Assembly (NCBI GenBank): GCA_964243295.1
Contig: CAXTEJ010000006.1
Span: 1-64,000 of the forward strand
Direction: 5' to 3'
Length of the DNA stretch: 64,000 bases
Source of the DNA: CAXTEJ01 sp964243295
GTDB taxonomy: Bacteria > Actinomycetota > Actinomycetes > Actinomycetales > Angustibacteraceae
Shown piece by piece: positions 40,835-50,007 of the stretch (the stretch's first letter is position 1; every line of letters starts with the position of its first letter). The position numbers and the translations under genes are program-made. The notes under the pieces were generated by a model. It was not told the origin of the DNA, did no database searches, and saw only the letters and a program-made list of their open reading frames with translations.

Positions 40835-43117
40835 TCAGCCCCGCGAGGCCTGGCTCGGCGCGGCCAGGTTGAGCATCGCCAGCCGCATGGCCACGACCGG
40901 CACGTCGACCTCGAACTGGTCGGCGAGCTCTTCGATGGTGCAGCCGTAGTGCACGCCCTGGCGCAGCTCGGTGTCGTCCTCGGCGGTCCACGCCCGCCCC
41001 GCCACCACGGCCGTGCGGCTCGCCTCGGGCACCGGTGCGGGCTCAGCCGCCACCGGGGGCGCCGCTGGGGGCACCACAGGGGGCTCAGTCACGCGCGCCG
41101 CGACCGGCGCAGCAGCCGGCCCCCGCATCGCCTCGACCCGCAGCGCCGGGTCGCTGACCACCCAGACGTCATCGGCGGCCGCATTGAGCCGCGCCAGCGC
41201 AGCCACCACCACCTCCTTGTCGGACGTCGGCCAGAACGGTGGCAGCGACTGGCGCAGGAACCCGCCGTACCGGGCGGTCGCCAGCCGGGAGTCGAGCACC
41301 GCGACCACGCCGCGGTCGGACCCCGACCGCACCAGCCGACCGGCGCCCTGCGCGAGCCGCAGCGCGGCGTAGGTCGCCGCGACCGACATGAACCCGTTGC
41401 CGCCGGCGTCGGCGACGGCCTGCGAGCGCGCGGCCATCAGCGGGTCGTCGGGCCGGGGGAAGGGGATGCGGTCGATGACCACGAGCTGGCAGGCGGGGCC
41501 GGGCACGTCGACGCCCTGCCACAGCGACAGCGTGCCGAACAGGCACGTGCGGGCGTCGCGGGCGAAGGCGCGCACGAGCGTGGCGGTCTGGTCCTCGCCC
41601 TGGCACAGCACGGGCGCGTCGAGCCGCTCGCGCATCGCCTCGGCGGCCGCCTGCGCGGCGCGCATCGAGGAGAACAGCCCGAGCGTGCGGCCGCCGGCGG
41701 CGGTCACGAGGTCAGCCAGCTCGTCCATCGTGGCGTCGGAGGCGCCGTCGCGGCCGGGGGCGGCGAGGTGGCGCGCGACGTACAGGATCGCCTGGCGCGG
41801 GTAGTCGAACGGGCTGCCGACGTCGAGGCCCTGCCAGGCGGGGGCGTCGGGGCCGGACAGCCCGACGGTGCGGGCGACCGCGTCGAAGGTGCCGCCGAGC
41901 TCGAGGGTCGCCGAGGTCAGCACGACGGTGCGCTGGCCGTAGAGCCGCTCGCGCAGCATGCCCGCCACCGTGATCGGGGCGACGTGCAGCACGGTGCCGC
42001 GGCGCAGGTCGTCGCTGGCCCAGGCCACGTCGCCGTCGCCCTCGTCGAGCAGCCGCTCGGCGGTGTCGAAGATCTCGTCGACCTCGGCGCGGGCGACCTG
42101 CCGGGCGCCTTCCCCCTCCTGCCCCTTGTCGGGCTTGAGCGCGCTCTGCAGCCCGCGGGCGGCGTCGCGCACCAGCGTCAGGCTCGCGACCAGCTCGGGC
42201 GGCAGCACCGGCAGCCGGCCGGGCGGCAGCAGCTCGCTCACCCCGCGCAGCGCCTCGGCCGCGTCGTCGAGCGCATCGGTCTCGGCCATCGACGAAGCCC
42301 TGCGCGCCGCCCGCTCGATGCCCGAGGGCGTCAGCTCGCCGGTGACGACGGACGTCACGCGGTCGACCAGCTCGTGCCCCTCGTCGACGACCACCAGGTC
42401 GTGCTCAGGCAGGATCTGGCGTCCCTCGAAGGCGTCGATGGCGAGCAGCGCGTGGTTGGTGACCACGACGTCAGCCTCGCGTGCCGCGGCGCGCGCCTGC
42501 TCGACGAAGCACTCGGCGGCCAGCGGGCAGCGGCTGCCGAGGCACTCGCGCGCCGACACCGACACCTGCCGCCAGGCGCGCTCGCTGACGCCGGGCACCA
42601 GCTCGTCGCGGTCGCCGGACTCGGTGTCGTCGGCCCACGCGCGCAGCCGCACGACGTCCTCACCCAGCCGGCTGGCCGCCTGGGCCCGCGCCATCGAGGT
42701 GCCGGCGAAGAGGGTGTCCTCCTCGTCGGCGGGGAAGCCACCGACGAGCTTGTGCTTGCACAGGTAGTTGCGCCGGCCCTTGACCAGGCCGTAGCGCGGA
42801 CGTCGGCCGAGCAGCGGCGCCAGCGCCTCGACGACCCGCGGCAGGTCGCGGTCGACGACCTGCGCCTGCAGCGCGAGCGTGGCCGTGGCGACGACCACGG
42901 GCTTGCCGACCGCGACCGCGTGCGCGATGGCGGGGACGAGGTAGGCGACCGACTTGCCGGTGCCGGTGCCGGCCTGCACCAGCAGGTGCTCGCGGCGCTC
43001 GACGGCGCGCTCGACCGCCCGCGCCATGGCCACCTGCCCGGGACGTTCGCTGCCGCCGACGCCGGCGACGGCCGCCTGCAGCAGGTCAGCGAGCGGTGGG
43101 GAGGTCGTCACGGGCAC
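40835..43117 (-). CDS. DinG/XPD-like ATP-dependent DNA helicase
   Basis: 760-aa superfamily 2 helicase. Walker A is AGTGTGKSVAY near residue 50. Four cysteines (YLCKHK, then ECLGSRCPLAAECF near 195-210) fit the Fe-S domain of DinG/XPD helicases. The DEAH-type box is DEGHE. Motif VI lies in QGAGRLVRSGSDRGVV near 620. The last 90 residues form a Pro/Ala linker plus a helical WTAEDDTELRQGVHYGCT domain not found in E. coli DinG. Start is GTG at 43117. It should unwind damaged or R-loop DNA. Confidence 0.92.
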   Translation of the reverse strand: MPVTTSPPLADLLQAAVAGVGGSERPGQVAMARAVERAVERREHLLVQAGTGTGKSVAYLVPAIAHAVAVGKPVVVATATLALQAQVVDRDLPRVVEALAPLLGRRPRYGLVKGRRNYLCKHKLVGGFPADEEDTLFAGTSMARAQAASRLGEDVVRLRAWADDTESGDRDELVPGVSERAWRQVSVSARECLGSRCPLAAECFVEQARAAAREADVVVTNHALLAIDAFEGRQILPEHDLVVVDEGHELVDRVTSVVTGELTPSGIERAARRASSMAETDALDDAAEALRGVSELLPPGRLPVLPPELVASLTLVRDAARGLQSALKPDKGQEGEGARQVARAEVDEIFDTAERLLDEGDGDVAWASDDLRRGTVLHVAPITVAGMLRERLYGQRTVVLTSATLELGGTFDAVARTVGLSGPDAPAWQGLDVGSPFDYPRQAILYVARHLAAPGRDGASDATMDELADLVTAAGGRTLGLFSSMRAAQAAAEAMRERLDAPVLCQGEDQTATLVRAFARDARTCLFGTLSLWQGVDVPGPACQLVVIDRIPFPRPDDPLMAARSQAVADAGGNGFMSVAATYAALRLAQGAGRLVRSGSDRGVVAVLDSRLATARYGGFLRQSLPPFWPTSDKEVVVAALARLNAAADDVWVVSDPALRVEAMRGPAAAPVAARVTEPPVVPPAAPPVAAEPAPVPEASRTAVVAGRAWTAEDDTELRQGVHYGCTIEELADQFEVDVPVVAMRLAMLNLAAPSQASRG

Positions 43118-43206
43118 GGCTCGAGGCTAACCGCCACCGAGCCGGACGCCGGGCTCCGCCACGGCCGCTGTGGACGACGCGCCACTCCGTCCCGCCTAGA
43201 CGCACG

Positions 43207-43239
43207 AGCGCCCGGCCCTCGAAGCAAGGACCGGGCGCT
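43207..43239 (-). terminator. Hairpin terminator after hflX
   Basis: AGCGCCCGG (43207-43215) pairs with CCGGGCGCT (43231-43239). Two further inner G-C pairs follow a C/A mismatch, and the loop is TCGAAGCAA. It lies 9-41 nt downstream of the hflX stop. Confidence 0.65.
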
Positions 43240-43247
43240 GCCTGAGG

Positions 43248-44792
43248 TCAGACCGCGAAGCCGGCCAGCTCGCCGGCGAGGGCGGGCATCACGCGGGCTC
43301 GCACCAGCGTGCCGACCTCACCGTGCTCCTCGTGCAGCACCTCGCCGTCGGCGTGCACCCGGCTGAGCAGGTCGCCGCGCCCGTAGGGCAGCAGCACCTC
43401 GACGTCGGTCTCGGGGTGGGGCAGCAGCTCGGCCACCCGCTCGAGCAGGGCGTCCATGCCCTCACCGGTGCGGGCCGAGACCACCAGCGCGGTGCGCTCG
43501 CGCGACCGCAGCCGCTGCACGACCTCGGGGTCGGCCGCGTCGGCCTTGTTGATGACGATGACCTCGGGCAGGTCGTGGGCGTCGACGTCGGCGAGCACCG
43601 CGCGCACGGCCGCGATCTGGCCCTCCGGGTCGGGGTGCGACCCGTCGACCACGTGCAGCACCAGGTCGGACTGCGCGACCTCCTCCAGCGTGGAGCGGAA
43701 CGCCTCGACGAGCTGGTGGGGCAGGTGGCGCACGAACCCGACCGTGTCGGTCAGCGTGTAGGGCCGGCCGTCCGGGGTCTGGGCCTTGCGGACCGTCGGG
43801 TCGAGCGTCGCGAACAGCGCGTCCTCGACGAGCACCCCGGCACCGGTGAGCCGGTTGAGGATGCTCGACTTGCCGGCGTTGGTGTAGCCGGCGATCGCGA
43901 CGCTGGGCACCTGGTGGCGCCGGCGGTCGCCGCGGGCGACGTCGCGCGAGGTCTTCATCGCCTTGATGTCGCGCTTGAGCTTCGACACGCGGGTGCGGAT
44001 CCGCCGACGGTCGAGCTCGATCTTGGTCTCGCCGGGGCCGCGCGAGCCGATGCCCGCACCGGCAGCCACCCGGCCACCGGCCTGGCGCGACATCGACTCA
44101 CCCCAGCCGCGCAGCCGCGGCAGCAGGTACTCCAGCTGCGCCAGCTCGACCTGCGCCTTGCCCTCACGGCTCTTGGCGTGCTGGGCGAAGATGTCGAGGA
44201 TCAGCGCCGTGCGGTCGATGACCTTGACCTTGACGACGTCCTCGAGCGAGCGTCGCTGCGACGGTGACAGCTCGCCGTCGCAGATGACGGTGTCGGCGCC
44301 GGTCTCGACGACGACGTCGCGCAGCTCCTTGGCCTTGCCCGAGCCGAGGAACGTGCTGGGGTCGGGCTTGTCGCGGCGCTGCATGAGCGCCTCGAGCACC
44401 TGCGAGCCCGCGGTCTCGGCGAGGGCCGCGAGCTCGGCCATCGAGTTCTCGGCGTCGCGCACGTCGCCCTCGGTCCACACGCCGGCCAGCACGACGCGCT
44501 CGAGGCGCAGCTGGCGGTACTCGACCTCGGTGACGTCCTCGAGCTCGGTCGACAGGCCGACGACGCGTCGCAGGGCCTGCCGGTCGGCGCGATCGAGCTG
44601 GTCGCCGTCGGTACCCGCGTCCGCATCAGTCACGTACCCGTCCGCACGGGATCCCTCGTCGGTTCCCTGGTCACGCTCACCAGGACGCATGGCGCGGTGC
44701 GGGGCGTAGACGCGGGATGCGTCGTCCCCGGTGACCTGGGCCCGGGGGGCCTCGGTCGTCGCCTCGGCGCTGGTGGTGGTGACAGTCTTCAT
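43248..44792 (-). CDS. hflX: GTPase HflX
   Basis: 514 aa from ATG at 44792 (MKTVTTTSAEATTEAPRAQ). The N-terminal 85 residues are an acidic, disordered actinobacterial extension. The HflX domain spans about 110-280 with DRTALILDIFAQHAKS and GSRGPGETKIELDRRRI. G-domain motifs are GYTNAGKSS, DTVGFVRHLP and NKADAAD. It is a ribosome-splitting GTPase acting on stalled ribosomes. A terminator-like hairpin follows. Confidence 0.95.
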   Translation of the reverse strand: MKTVTTTSAEATTEAPRAQVTGDDASRVYAPHRAMRPGERDQGTDEGSRADGYVTDADAGTDGDQLDRADRQALRRVVGLSTELEDVTEVEYRQLRLERVVLAGVWTEGDVRDAENSMAELAALAETAGSQVLEALMQRRDKPDPSTFLGSGKAKELRDVVVETGADTVICDGELSPSQRRSLEDVVKVKVIDRTALILDIFAQHAKSREGKAQVELAQLEYLLPRLRGWGESMSRQAGGRVAAGAGIGSRGPGETKIELDRRRIRTRVSKLKRDIKAMKTSRDVARGDRRRHQVPSVAIAGYTNAGKSSILNRLTGAGVLVEDALFATLDPTVRKAQTPDGRPYTLTDTVGFVRHLPHQLVEAFRSTLEEVAQSDLVLHVVDGSHPDPEGQIAAVRAVLADVDAHDLPEVIVINKADAADPEVVQRLRSRERTALVVSARTGEGMDALLERVAELLPHPETDVEVLLPYGRGDLLSRVHADGEVLHEEHGEVGTLVRARVMPALAGELAGFAV

Positions 44793-44920
44793 GTGCCTCC
44801 GTCGTCGTGGTTCTCCCAACCTGCCACCACAACGCGCCGGGTTGCCACCCGATTCCTGCAGATCACCCCCCCCCACGCGGACCGGTCCGGGGTCGTCGCG
44901 CGGCTGGCAGGATGACGTGC

Positions 44921-45580
44921 GTGGACGACGCGCACGCCCCGGCCTCCCCAGGTAACCAGCGGAGTGACCAGCGGGGCGACCACTACTTCACCGCGGAGCC
45001 AGCGAGCCCCGGCGACCTGCGCCCGCTGCAGGTGCGCCTGGCCGGGCGCGACCTCGCCCTGCACACCGCACGAGGGGTCTTCAGTCCCGACCGCGTCGAC
45101 CAGGGCACCGCGGTGCTGCTCCAGCACGCTCCCCCGCCGCCTGCTGCCGGCGACCTGCTCGACCTCGGCAGCGGCTGGGGGCCGGTCTCGCTGACCCTGG
45201 CGCTGACGTCGCCCCGGGCGCGGGTGTGGGGCGTCGACGTCAACGAGCGCGCGCTCGACCTGCTGCGCCGCAACGCCGAGGCCGCCGGAGCGGAGCACGT
45301 CACGGCCACCACACCGCAGGCCGTGCCCGACGACGTCCGGTTCGCAGCGATCTGGAGCAACCCGCCGATCCGGGTGGGCAAGGCCGTGCTGCACGAGCTG
45401 CTGCTGCAGTGGCTGCCGCGGCTCGCGCCCGGCGCGAGCGCGTACCTCGTCGTGCAGCGCCACCTCGGCTCGGACTCGCTGCAGGCCTGGCTCGCCGACC
45501 AGCTCGGCCCGCAGGGGTACGCCGTCAGCCGGCTCGCGTCGCACAAGGGCTTCCGGGTCATCGAGGTGGCGGCGCCATGA
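44921..45580 (+). CDS. Class I methyltransferase (RsmC-like)
   Basis: 219 aa. I prefer GTG at 44921 because AGGA lies 8 nt upstream; ATG at 44912 is too close to it. The motif set is DLLDLGSGWGPVSLTLAL, VWGVDVNERALDLLRRN and IWSNPPIRVGKAVLHELL. NPPIR matches the NPPF-type catalytic motif of rRNA guanine-N2 methyltransferases RsmC/RlmG. The short HYFTAEPASPG start also fits. It is coupled by ATGA to the M24 peptidase gene. Confidence 0.9.
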   Translation: MDDAHAPASPGNQRSDQRGDHYFTAEPASPGDLRPLQVRLAGRDLALHTARGVFSPDRVDQGTAVLLQHAPPPPAAGDLLDLGSGWGPVSLTLALTSPRARVWGVDVNERALDLLRRNAEAAGAEHVTATTPQAVPDDVRFAAIWSNPPIRVGKAVLHELLLQWLPRLAPGASAYLVVQRHLGSDSLQAWLADQLGPQGYAVSRLASHKGFRVIEVAAP

Positions 45581-46830
45581 GCGTCGCGCCGCCCGTCGGC
45601 CACTCCCTACGCGCCCAGGCCGAGCGCCACGACGCCTGGCAGCGGCAGCGCGTCGCCGGGCTGCTGCCCGCGCTCATGGACGAGACCGGCATCGACTGCT
45701 GGGTGGTCTGCTGCCGCGAGTACGCCGAGGACCCGGTGCTCGCCTCGCTCGTGCCCGCGCAGTGGCTGTCGGCGCGCCGGCGCACGGTGCTGGTGCTCGC
45801 GCGCACCGCGGCGGGTGTCGTCGGCCACGCCGTCAGCCGCTACCCGGTGGGCGACTTCGCCGGCGCGTGGGACGGCGGCGCCGGGCCCGACGGCACGGCG
45901 TCGTCCGGCCAGGCGGCGGCGCTCGCGCGGGTCGTCGACGAGGTCGCCCCGCGCCGCATCGGCATCGACGTCTCCCCCACCTTCGCCCACGCCGGCGGCA
46001 TCACGGTGGCCGACCACGCCTGGCTGCTCGAGGCCCTGGCCGGACGTCGCGACGACCTGGTCGACGCCGAGCCGCTGGCGCTCGCGTGGCTGCAGGTGCG
46101 CCTGCCCGAGGAGGTGGCGGCGGCCCACGAGGCGAACGCCCTCGCTCACGAGGTGATCGCGCAGGCGTTCTCGCGCACCGTCATCACGCCGGGCACGACC
46201 ACCTGCGACGACGTCGCCTGGTGGGTCCGACAGCGCTTCGCCGACCTGTCGGTGGCCGCCTGGTTCCAGCCGACGGTCGACGCGCAGCGACGCGGCCGCG
46301 GCGACATCGGCCAGCAGACGCCGATCCTGCCCGGCGACCTGCTGCACTGCGACGTCGGCCTCACGACCGCCGGGCTGTGCACCGACACCCAGCAGCTCGC
46401 CTACGTGCTCGATCGTGTGCCCGTTGCGCCGCAAGGTTTGCAGGACGCCCTCGCGGCCGGCAACCTCGCCCAGGACCTCGTCGTCGCGCAGCTGCGGCCG
46501 GGCCGCACGGGCAACGAGGTGCTGGCCGCCTCGCGCTCCGCGTTCGCCGGTGCCGGGCTGGACGCGCTGCTCTACTCCCACCCGGTGGGCCGTCACGGTC
46601 ACGGCGCCGGACCGTCGATCGGGTTGTGGGACATGCAGGACGGCGTCCCCGGCAGCGGTGACGCCGTCGTCCGCACCGGCACGCTGTGGGCGCTCGAGCT
46701 GGGCGTGCGCGTCGCCATCCCCGAGTGGGACGGACAGGTCGTGTACGTCGGCGTCGAGCAGGGCATCGCCCTGACCGACGACGGCGTCAGCTACCTCGAC
46801 CGCCGCCAGACCGAGCTGCACCTGCTGTAG
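45577..46830 (+). CDS. M24 family metallopeptidase (Xaa-Pro peptidase-like)
   Basis: 417 aa from ATG at 45577. The N-terminal creatinase-like domain covers about residues 15-165. The pita-bread domain follows with metal ligands in LHCDVGLTTAGLCTDTQQ (two Asp), YSHPVGRHGHGAGP (His), ALELGVRVAIPEW (Glu) and VEQG (Glu). It probably removes N-terminal residues before proline or acts on small peptides in the cytosol. No signal peptide is seen. It shares an operon with the methyltransferase. Confidence 0.9.
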   Translation: MSVAPPVGHSLRAQAERHDAWQRQRVAGLLPALMDETGIDCWVVCCREYAEDPVLASLVPAQWLSARRRTVLVLARTAAGVVGHAVSRYPVGDFAGAWDGGAGPDGTASSGQAAALARVVDEVAPRRIGIDVSPTFAHAGGITVADHAWLLEALAGRRDDLVDAEPLALAWLQVRLPEEVAAAHEANALAHEVIAQAFSRTVITPGTTTCDDVAWWVRQRFADLSVAAWFQPTVDAQRRGRGDIGQQTPILPGDLLHCDVGLTTAGLCTDTQQLAYVLDRVPVAPQGLQDALAAGNLAQDLVVAQLRPGRTGNEVLAASRSAFAGAGLDALLYSHPVGRHGHGAGPSIGLWDMQDGVPGSGDAVVRTGTLWALELGVRVAIPEWDGQVVYVGVEQGIALTDDGVSYLDRRQTELHLL

Positions 46831-46839
46831 CGCAGCGTG

Positions 46840-46875
46840 CCGGTGGCCGGCCCCTGACGCGGGACCGGCCACCGG
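46840..46875. terminator. Bidirectional hairpin terminator
   Basis: CCGGTGGCCGG (46840-46850) pairs perfectly with CCGGCCACCGG (46865-46875). Inner CCC/GGG pairs leave a 6-nt loop. It sits between convergent stops at 46830 and 46886 and so can serve both genes. Confidence 0.75.
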
Positions 46876-46885
46876 GCGGAGCAGC

Positions 46886-48733
46886 TCAGCGCGAGGGCTG
46901 CACCACCATCGCGGCGCCGCCACCGCGGCGGGTCGTCTCGGCGGCGGCCTGGAAGCGGTTGCCGGCGAGCAGCCGGACGGCCGTCGCCGCACCGATCTCG
47001 GGCACGGACTTCAGCTGGTGGCCCAGCGCGGTCAGGGCGGCACCGTCGGGGCCGGCGACGACGGTGGGCTCGGCGTCCGTGGTGGCGCCGTTGCGCGAGC
47101 TGATGCGCGGCGAGGCGATGGCCTGCACCAGCGGCAGCCCGCGGTCGAGGTACTCGGTCAGCACCTGGGTGACGGTCGTGATGATGGTGGCGCCGCCGGG
47201 CGAGCCGAGCGCCAGCACCGGCCGCGTGCCGTCGGTCACGACCAGCGGGCTCATCGATGAGCGCGGCCGCTTGCCGGGGCCGGGCAGGTTGGGGTCGGGC
47301 ACGTCCTTGCTCAGCGGCGTGAAGTTGAAGTCGGTGAGCTCGTTGTTGAGCAGGAAGCCCCAGCCCGGCACGGTGATGCCCGAGCCACCGGTCTGCTCGA
47401 TCGTCAGCGTGTACGACGCGACGTTACCGAACCTGTCGGCCACCGTCAGGTGCGTCGTCCCGTGGTCGTCACGCGGGGAAGCCTGCGCTGAAGCCGTTGC
47501 GGCACAGCCGTACTCGCCGTCGGGGCTGCCGAACGGGATCGGGCGGGCGTGGAGCTTCGCGGGGTCGAACAGGTCGCACGCGCGCTCGTCGGCGAACGCC
47601 TGCGACGTCAGCTCGGACGTCGGCACGCCGGGGACGTCGCCGACGTACCGGTTGCGGTCGCTGAACGCCGTGGCCGTGGCCTCGGCGAACCGGTGGAGGT
47701 ACTGCGAGCGCGGCACCGCCGACAGGTCCGTGCCGGTGCGCTGGTCGTAGGACTCCAGCAGGTTCAGCGACTCGCTCACCGCGATGCCGCCGGACGACGA
47801 CACCGGCATGCCGTAGACGTCGAGTCCGCGGTAGGTGGTGCGGGTCGGGCTGCGGCGCAGCGCCTGGTAGTCGGCGAGGTCGGACTCGGTGATCTGCCCG
47901 GGGTGGACCTGCACGCCCGGAGCGGTGGTCGGGTGCTGGGCCTCGTCGACGAGCGCGGCTCCCAGCGGCCCGTCGTACATCGCCTTGACGCCCTGCACGC
48001 GCAGCTGGCGGTAGGCGAGGGCGAGGTCGGGGTTGCGGAAGACGCTGCCGACAGCGGGCGCAGCACCGCCCCGCAGGAACACCTTGGCGGTGGCGGGGAA
48101 CTTCGCGAAGCGCGTGGCGTTGTCGGCCGTCTGCTGGTTGAAGGTCTTGTCGACGACGAAGCCGCGGGAGGCGATCGTCTGCGCCGGGAGCAGCAGGCTG
48201 GTCAGCGAGCGAGTGCCGAACCGGCGGGCCGCCTCGTCCCACAGCGCCGGCGTGCCCGGCACGCCCACCGACAGCCCCGAGCTGACGACGGTCGCGAAGT
48301 CGAGGGCCGAGCCGTCCTTCGCGGTGAACGTCGTCGGGGTGAAGGTCTCGGGTGCGGTCTCGCGGCCGTCGATCGTCTGCACGCGGCGGGTGCGGGCGTC
48401 GTAGTAGACGAGGTAGCCGCCGCCCCCGATGCCGGCGGAGTAGGGCTCGGTCACGCCGAGGGCGGCGGCAGCGGCGATGGCGGCGTCGGCGGCGTTGCCT
48501 CCCTGGCGCAGCACCTCGATGCCGACCGAGGTCGCGACGTCGTCGACCGAGGCCACGGCACCGCCGGAGCCGGTGGCGACGGGCCGCTTGGGCGCCGAGG
48601 CCTTGACCGGTGCGGGCTGCGCGGCGGCCTTCCCGACGGGCCGCGGGGCGGGCCCCGCGGCGGTGGCGGTGGCGGCGCCGGACGACACCAGGGCGGCGGT
48701 CGTCACGACGGCTATCAGGCGGCGGCGACTCAT
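46886..48733 (-). CDS. ggt: Gamma-glutamyltransferase (exported)
   Basis: 615 aa from ATG at 48733. An N-terminal Sec-type signal (SRRRLIAVVTTAALVSSGAA) suggests export. The large subunit (GGNAADAAIAAAAALGVTEP, GGGGYLVYYD) is followed by the autoprocessing site GTTHLTVADRFGNVAS, with the nucleophile Thr at about 426. Small-subunit motifs are SMSPLVV and LGSPGGATIITTVTQ. It cleaves gamma-glutamyl bonds of glutathione and related peptides. The longer upstream frame is noise. Confidence 0.94.
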   Translation of the reverse strand: MSRRRLIAVVTTAALVSSGAATATAAGPAPRPVGKAAAQPAPVKASAPKRPVATGSGGAVASVDDVATSVGIEVLRQGGNAADAAIAAAAALGVTEPYSAGIGGGGYLVYYDARTRRVQTIDGRETAPETFTPTTFTAKDGSALDFATVVSSGLSVGVPGTPALWDEAARRFGTRSLTSLLLPAQTIASRGFVVDKTFNQQTADNATRFAKFPATAKVFLRGGAAPAVGSVFRNPDLALAYRQLRVQGVKAMYDGPLGAALVDEAQHPTTAPGVQVHPGQITESDLADYQALRRSPTRTTYRGLDVYGMPVSSSGGIAVSESLNLLESYDQRTGTDLSAVPRSQYLHRFAEATATAFSDRNRYVGDVPGVPTSELTSQAFADERACDLFDPAKLHARPIPFGSPDGEYGCAATASAQASPRDDHGTTHLTVADRFGNVASYTLTIEQTGGSGITVPGWGFLLNNELTDFNFTPLSKDVPDPNLPGPGKRPRSSMSPLVVTDGTRPVLALGSPGGATIITTVTQVLTEYLDRGLPLVQAIASPRISSRNGATTDAEPTVVAGPDGAALTALGHQLKSVPEIGAATAVRLLAGNRFQAAAETTRRGGGAAMVVQPSR

Positions 48734-48906
48734 GACGGCTCCTTCGGCTGGCGGGTACGACCCGCGCAACCTACGCCCGCGGCGGGCGCGGGGCCCGGCG
48801 AGCGAGCCCTGGCCTCGGCGGCGACCGGGACGGCACGCACACTGGCAGGGCCGGCTCGGCGTCGTCCGCCCTGCCGTCCGCCTGTCACCCACCTGGAGCC
48901 CCGCCC

Positions 48907-49245
48907 GTGCCCCGCAACGCCGTCACCGCCCTGCGATGGGTTTCCCTCGCCGAGGCGACGTCCTTCCTCGTGCTGCTCGTCGCGACGCTCGTCAAGTACA
49001 CCGGGCCGCGCGAGGAGATCGGGGTGCAGGTGGTGGGACCGGTGCACGGCGCGCTCTTCGTCGCCTACGTCGCGCTCGCCCTGCTGGTGGCCGTACGTCG
49101 GCGCTGGACCCCGATGCGCACCGTCCTCGTGCTCGCGGCCTCGGTGCTCCCGGTCGCGCCGTTCGTCGTCGAGCGCACGTGGCTGCGCGATCAGGAGCGC
49201 GCCGACGCGCGCCGACAGCCGGTCAGCGCAGCGGCAGGTGCCTGA
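48907..49245 (+). CDS. DUF3817 domain-containing membrane protein
   Basis: 112 aa from GTG at 48907. Three membrane helices lie near residues 10-30, 42-62 and 70-90. The family pattern is LRWVSLAEATSFLVLL and GPVHGALFVAYVALAL. It is a YdzA-type integral-membrane family of unknown function. Its 3' end overlaps the convergent methyltransferase gene by 23 bp. Confidence 0.88.
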   Translation: MPRNAVTALRWVSLAEATSFLVLLVATLVKYTGPREEIGVQVVGPVHGALFVAYVALALLVAVRRRWTPMRTVLVLAASVLPVAPFVVERTWLRDQERADARRQPVSAAAGA

Positions 49246-49879
49246 GGCGACGCGCATCCAGCTGCGTGGTCGCCCAGGCCCCGTACAGCGGGTCCCGTCC
49301 CAGCCGCCGCTCGGTCCGCAACGCGGTCGTCACGGCCTCGAAGCCGGCTTGCTCCAGGTAGGCCCGGACGATCGAGGTTCGTCCGTCCTCGTCGGTGGCC
49401 AGCCACCCGCGAACCGCCTTGGTCGGGAAGCAGCGGTTGCTGAAGGTGAGCACCACGACCCCACCGGGACGCAGCACGCGAGCCGCCTCGCGCAGCACCT
49501 CGACCGGGTGGATGAGGTAGTCGATCGACACGCAGCAGACCACCGCGTCGAACGAGGCCTCGTCGAACGGCAACCGCGGGTCGACGTTCAGATCCTGGAC
49601 GACGACCTGGTCGGCCAGGGGGTTCGCCCGCAGCTCGACGGCGTTCATACCGAGAGCGACCAGCCCACCACTCGGCTTGCTGCGCAGGTGGGACACCCAG
49701 GACGACATCAGGTCCAGGACCCTGCCGTCGGGCACCCCCAGCTCGTCGTACAGCTCGGTGACCGCTGCGATGGCGCCGTCGTCGATATGGGTGACGAAGC
49801 GCGTCGGTGCGTAGAAGTCGGCATCGTCGCCGTCGTCCTGTCGGTCGAAGAAGCCGGGTGGCCAGTCGTGGTCTGCCAT
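49223..49879 (-). CDS. Class I SAM-dependent methyltransferase
   Basis: 218 aa from ATG at 49879 (MADHDWPPGFFDRQDDGDDADFY). The motif I position is VLDLMSSWVSHLR, a degenerate SAM loop lacking the GxGxG pattern. DAVVCCVSIDYLIHPVEVLREAARVLRPGGVVVLTFSNRC is well conserved. It is related to DUF2064/Methyltransf_11-like proteins seen in actinobacteria and cyanobacteria. Substrate unknown. Confidence 0.85.
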   Translation of the reverse strand: MADHDWPPGFFDRQDDGDDADFYAPTRFVTHIDDGAIAAVTELYDELGVPDGRVLDLMSSWVSHLRSKPSGGLVALGMNAVELRANPLADQVVVQDLNVDPRLPFDEASFDAVVCCVSIDYLIHPVEVLREAARVLRPGGVVVLTFSNRCFPTKAVRGWLATDEDGRTSIVRAYLEQAGFEAVTTALRTERRLGRDPLYGAWATTQLDARRLRHLPLR

Positions 49880-50007
49880 GGCTGCATCTTGCCGCGTCTG
49901 TGCCCGACCGCGGCCGTGACCCCTACCGCGGCCGCACGACTCGGCGACGGGCACATCGAGCAGCTGTCGGTGCAGCCCGCTCGGGCGCTACCCAGGCGCT
50001 ACGAACC

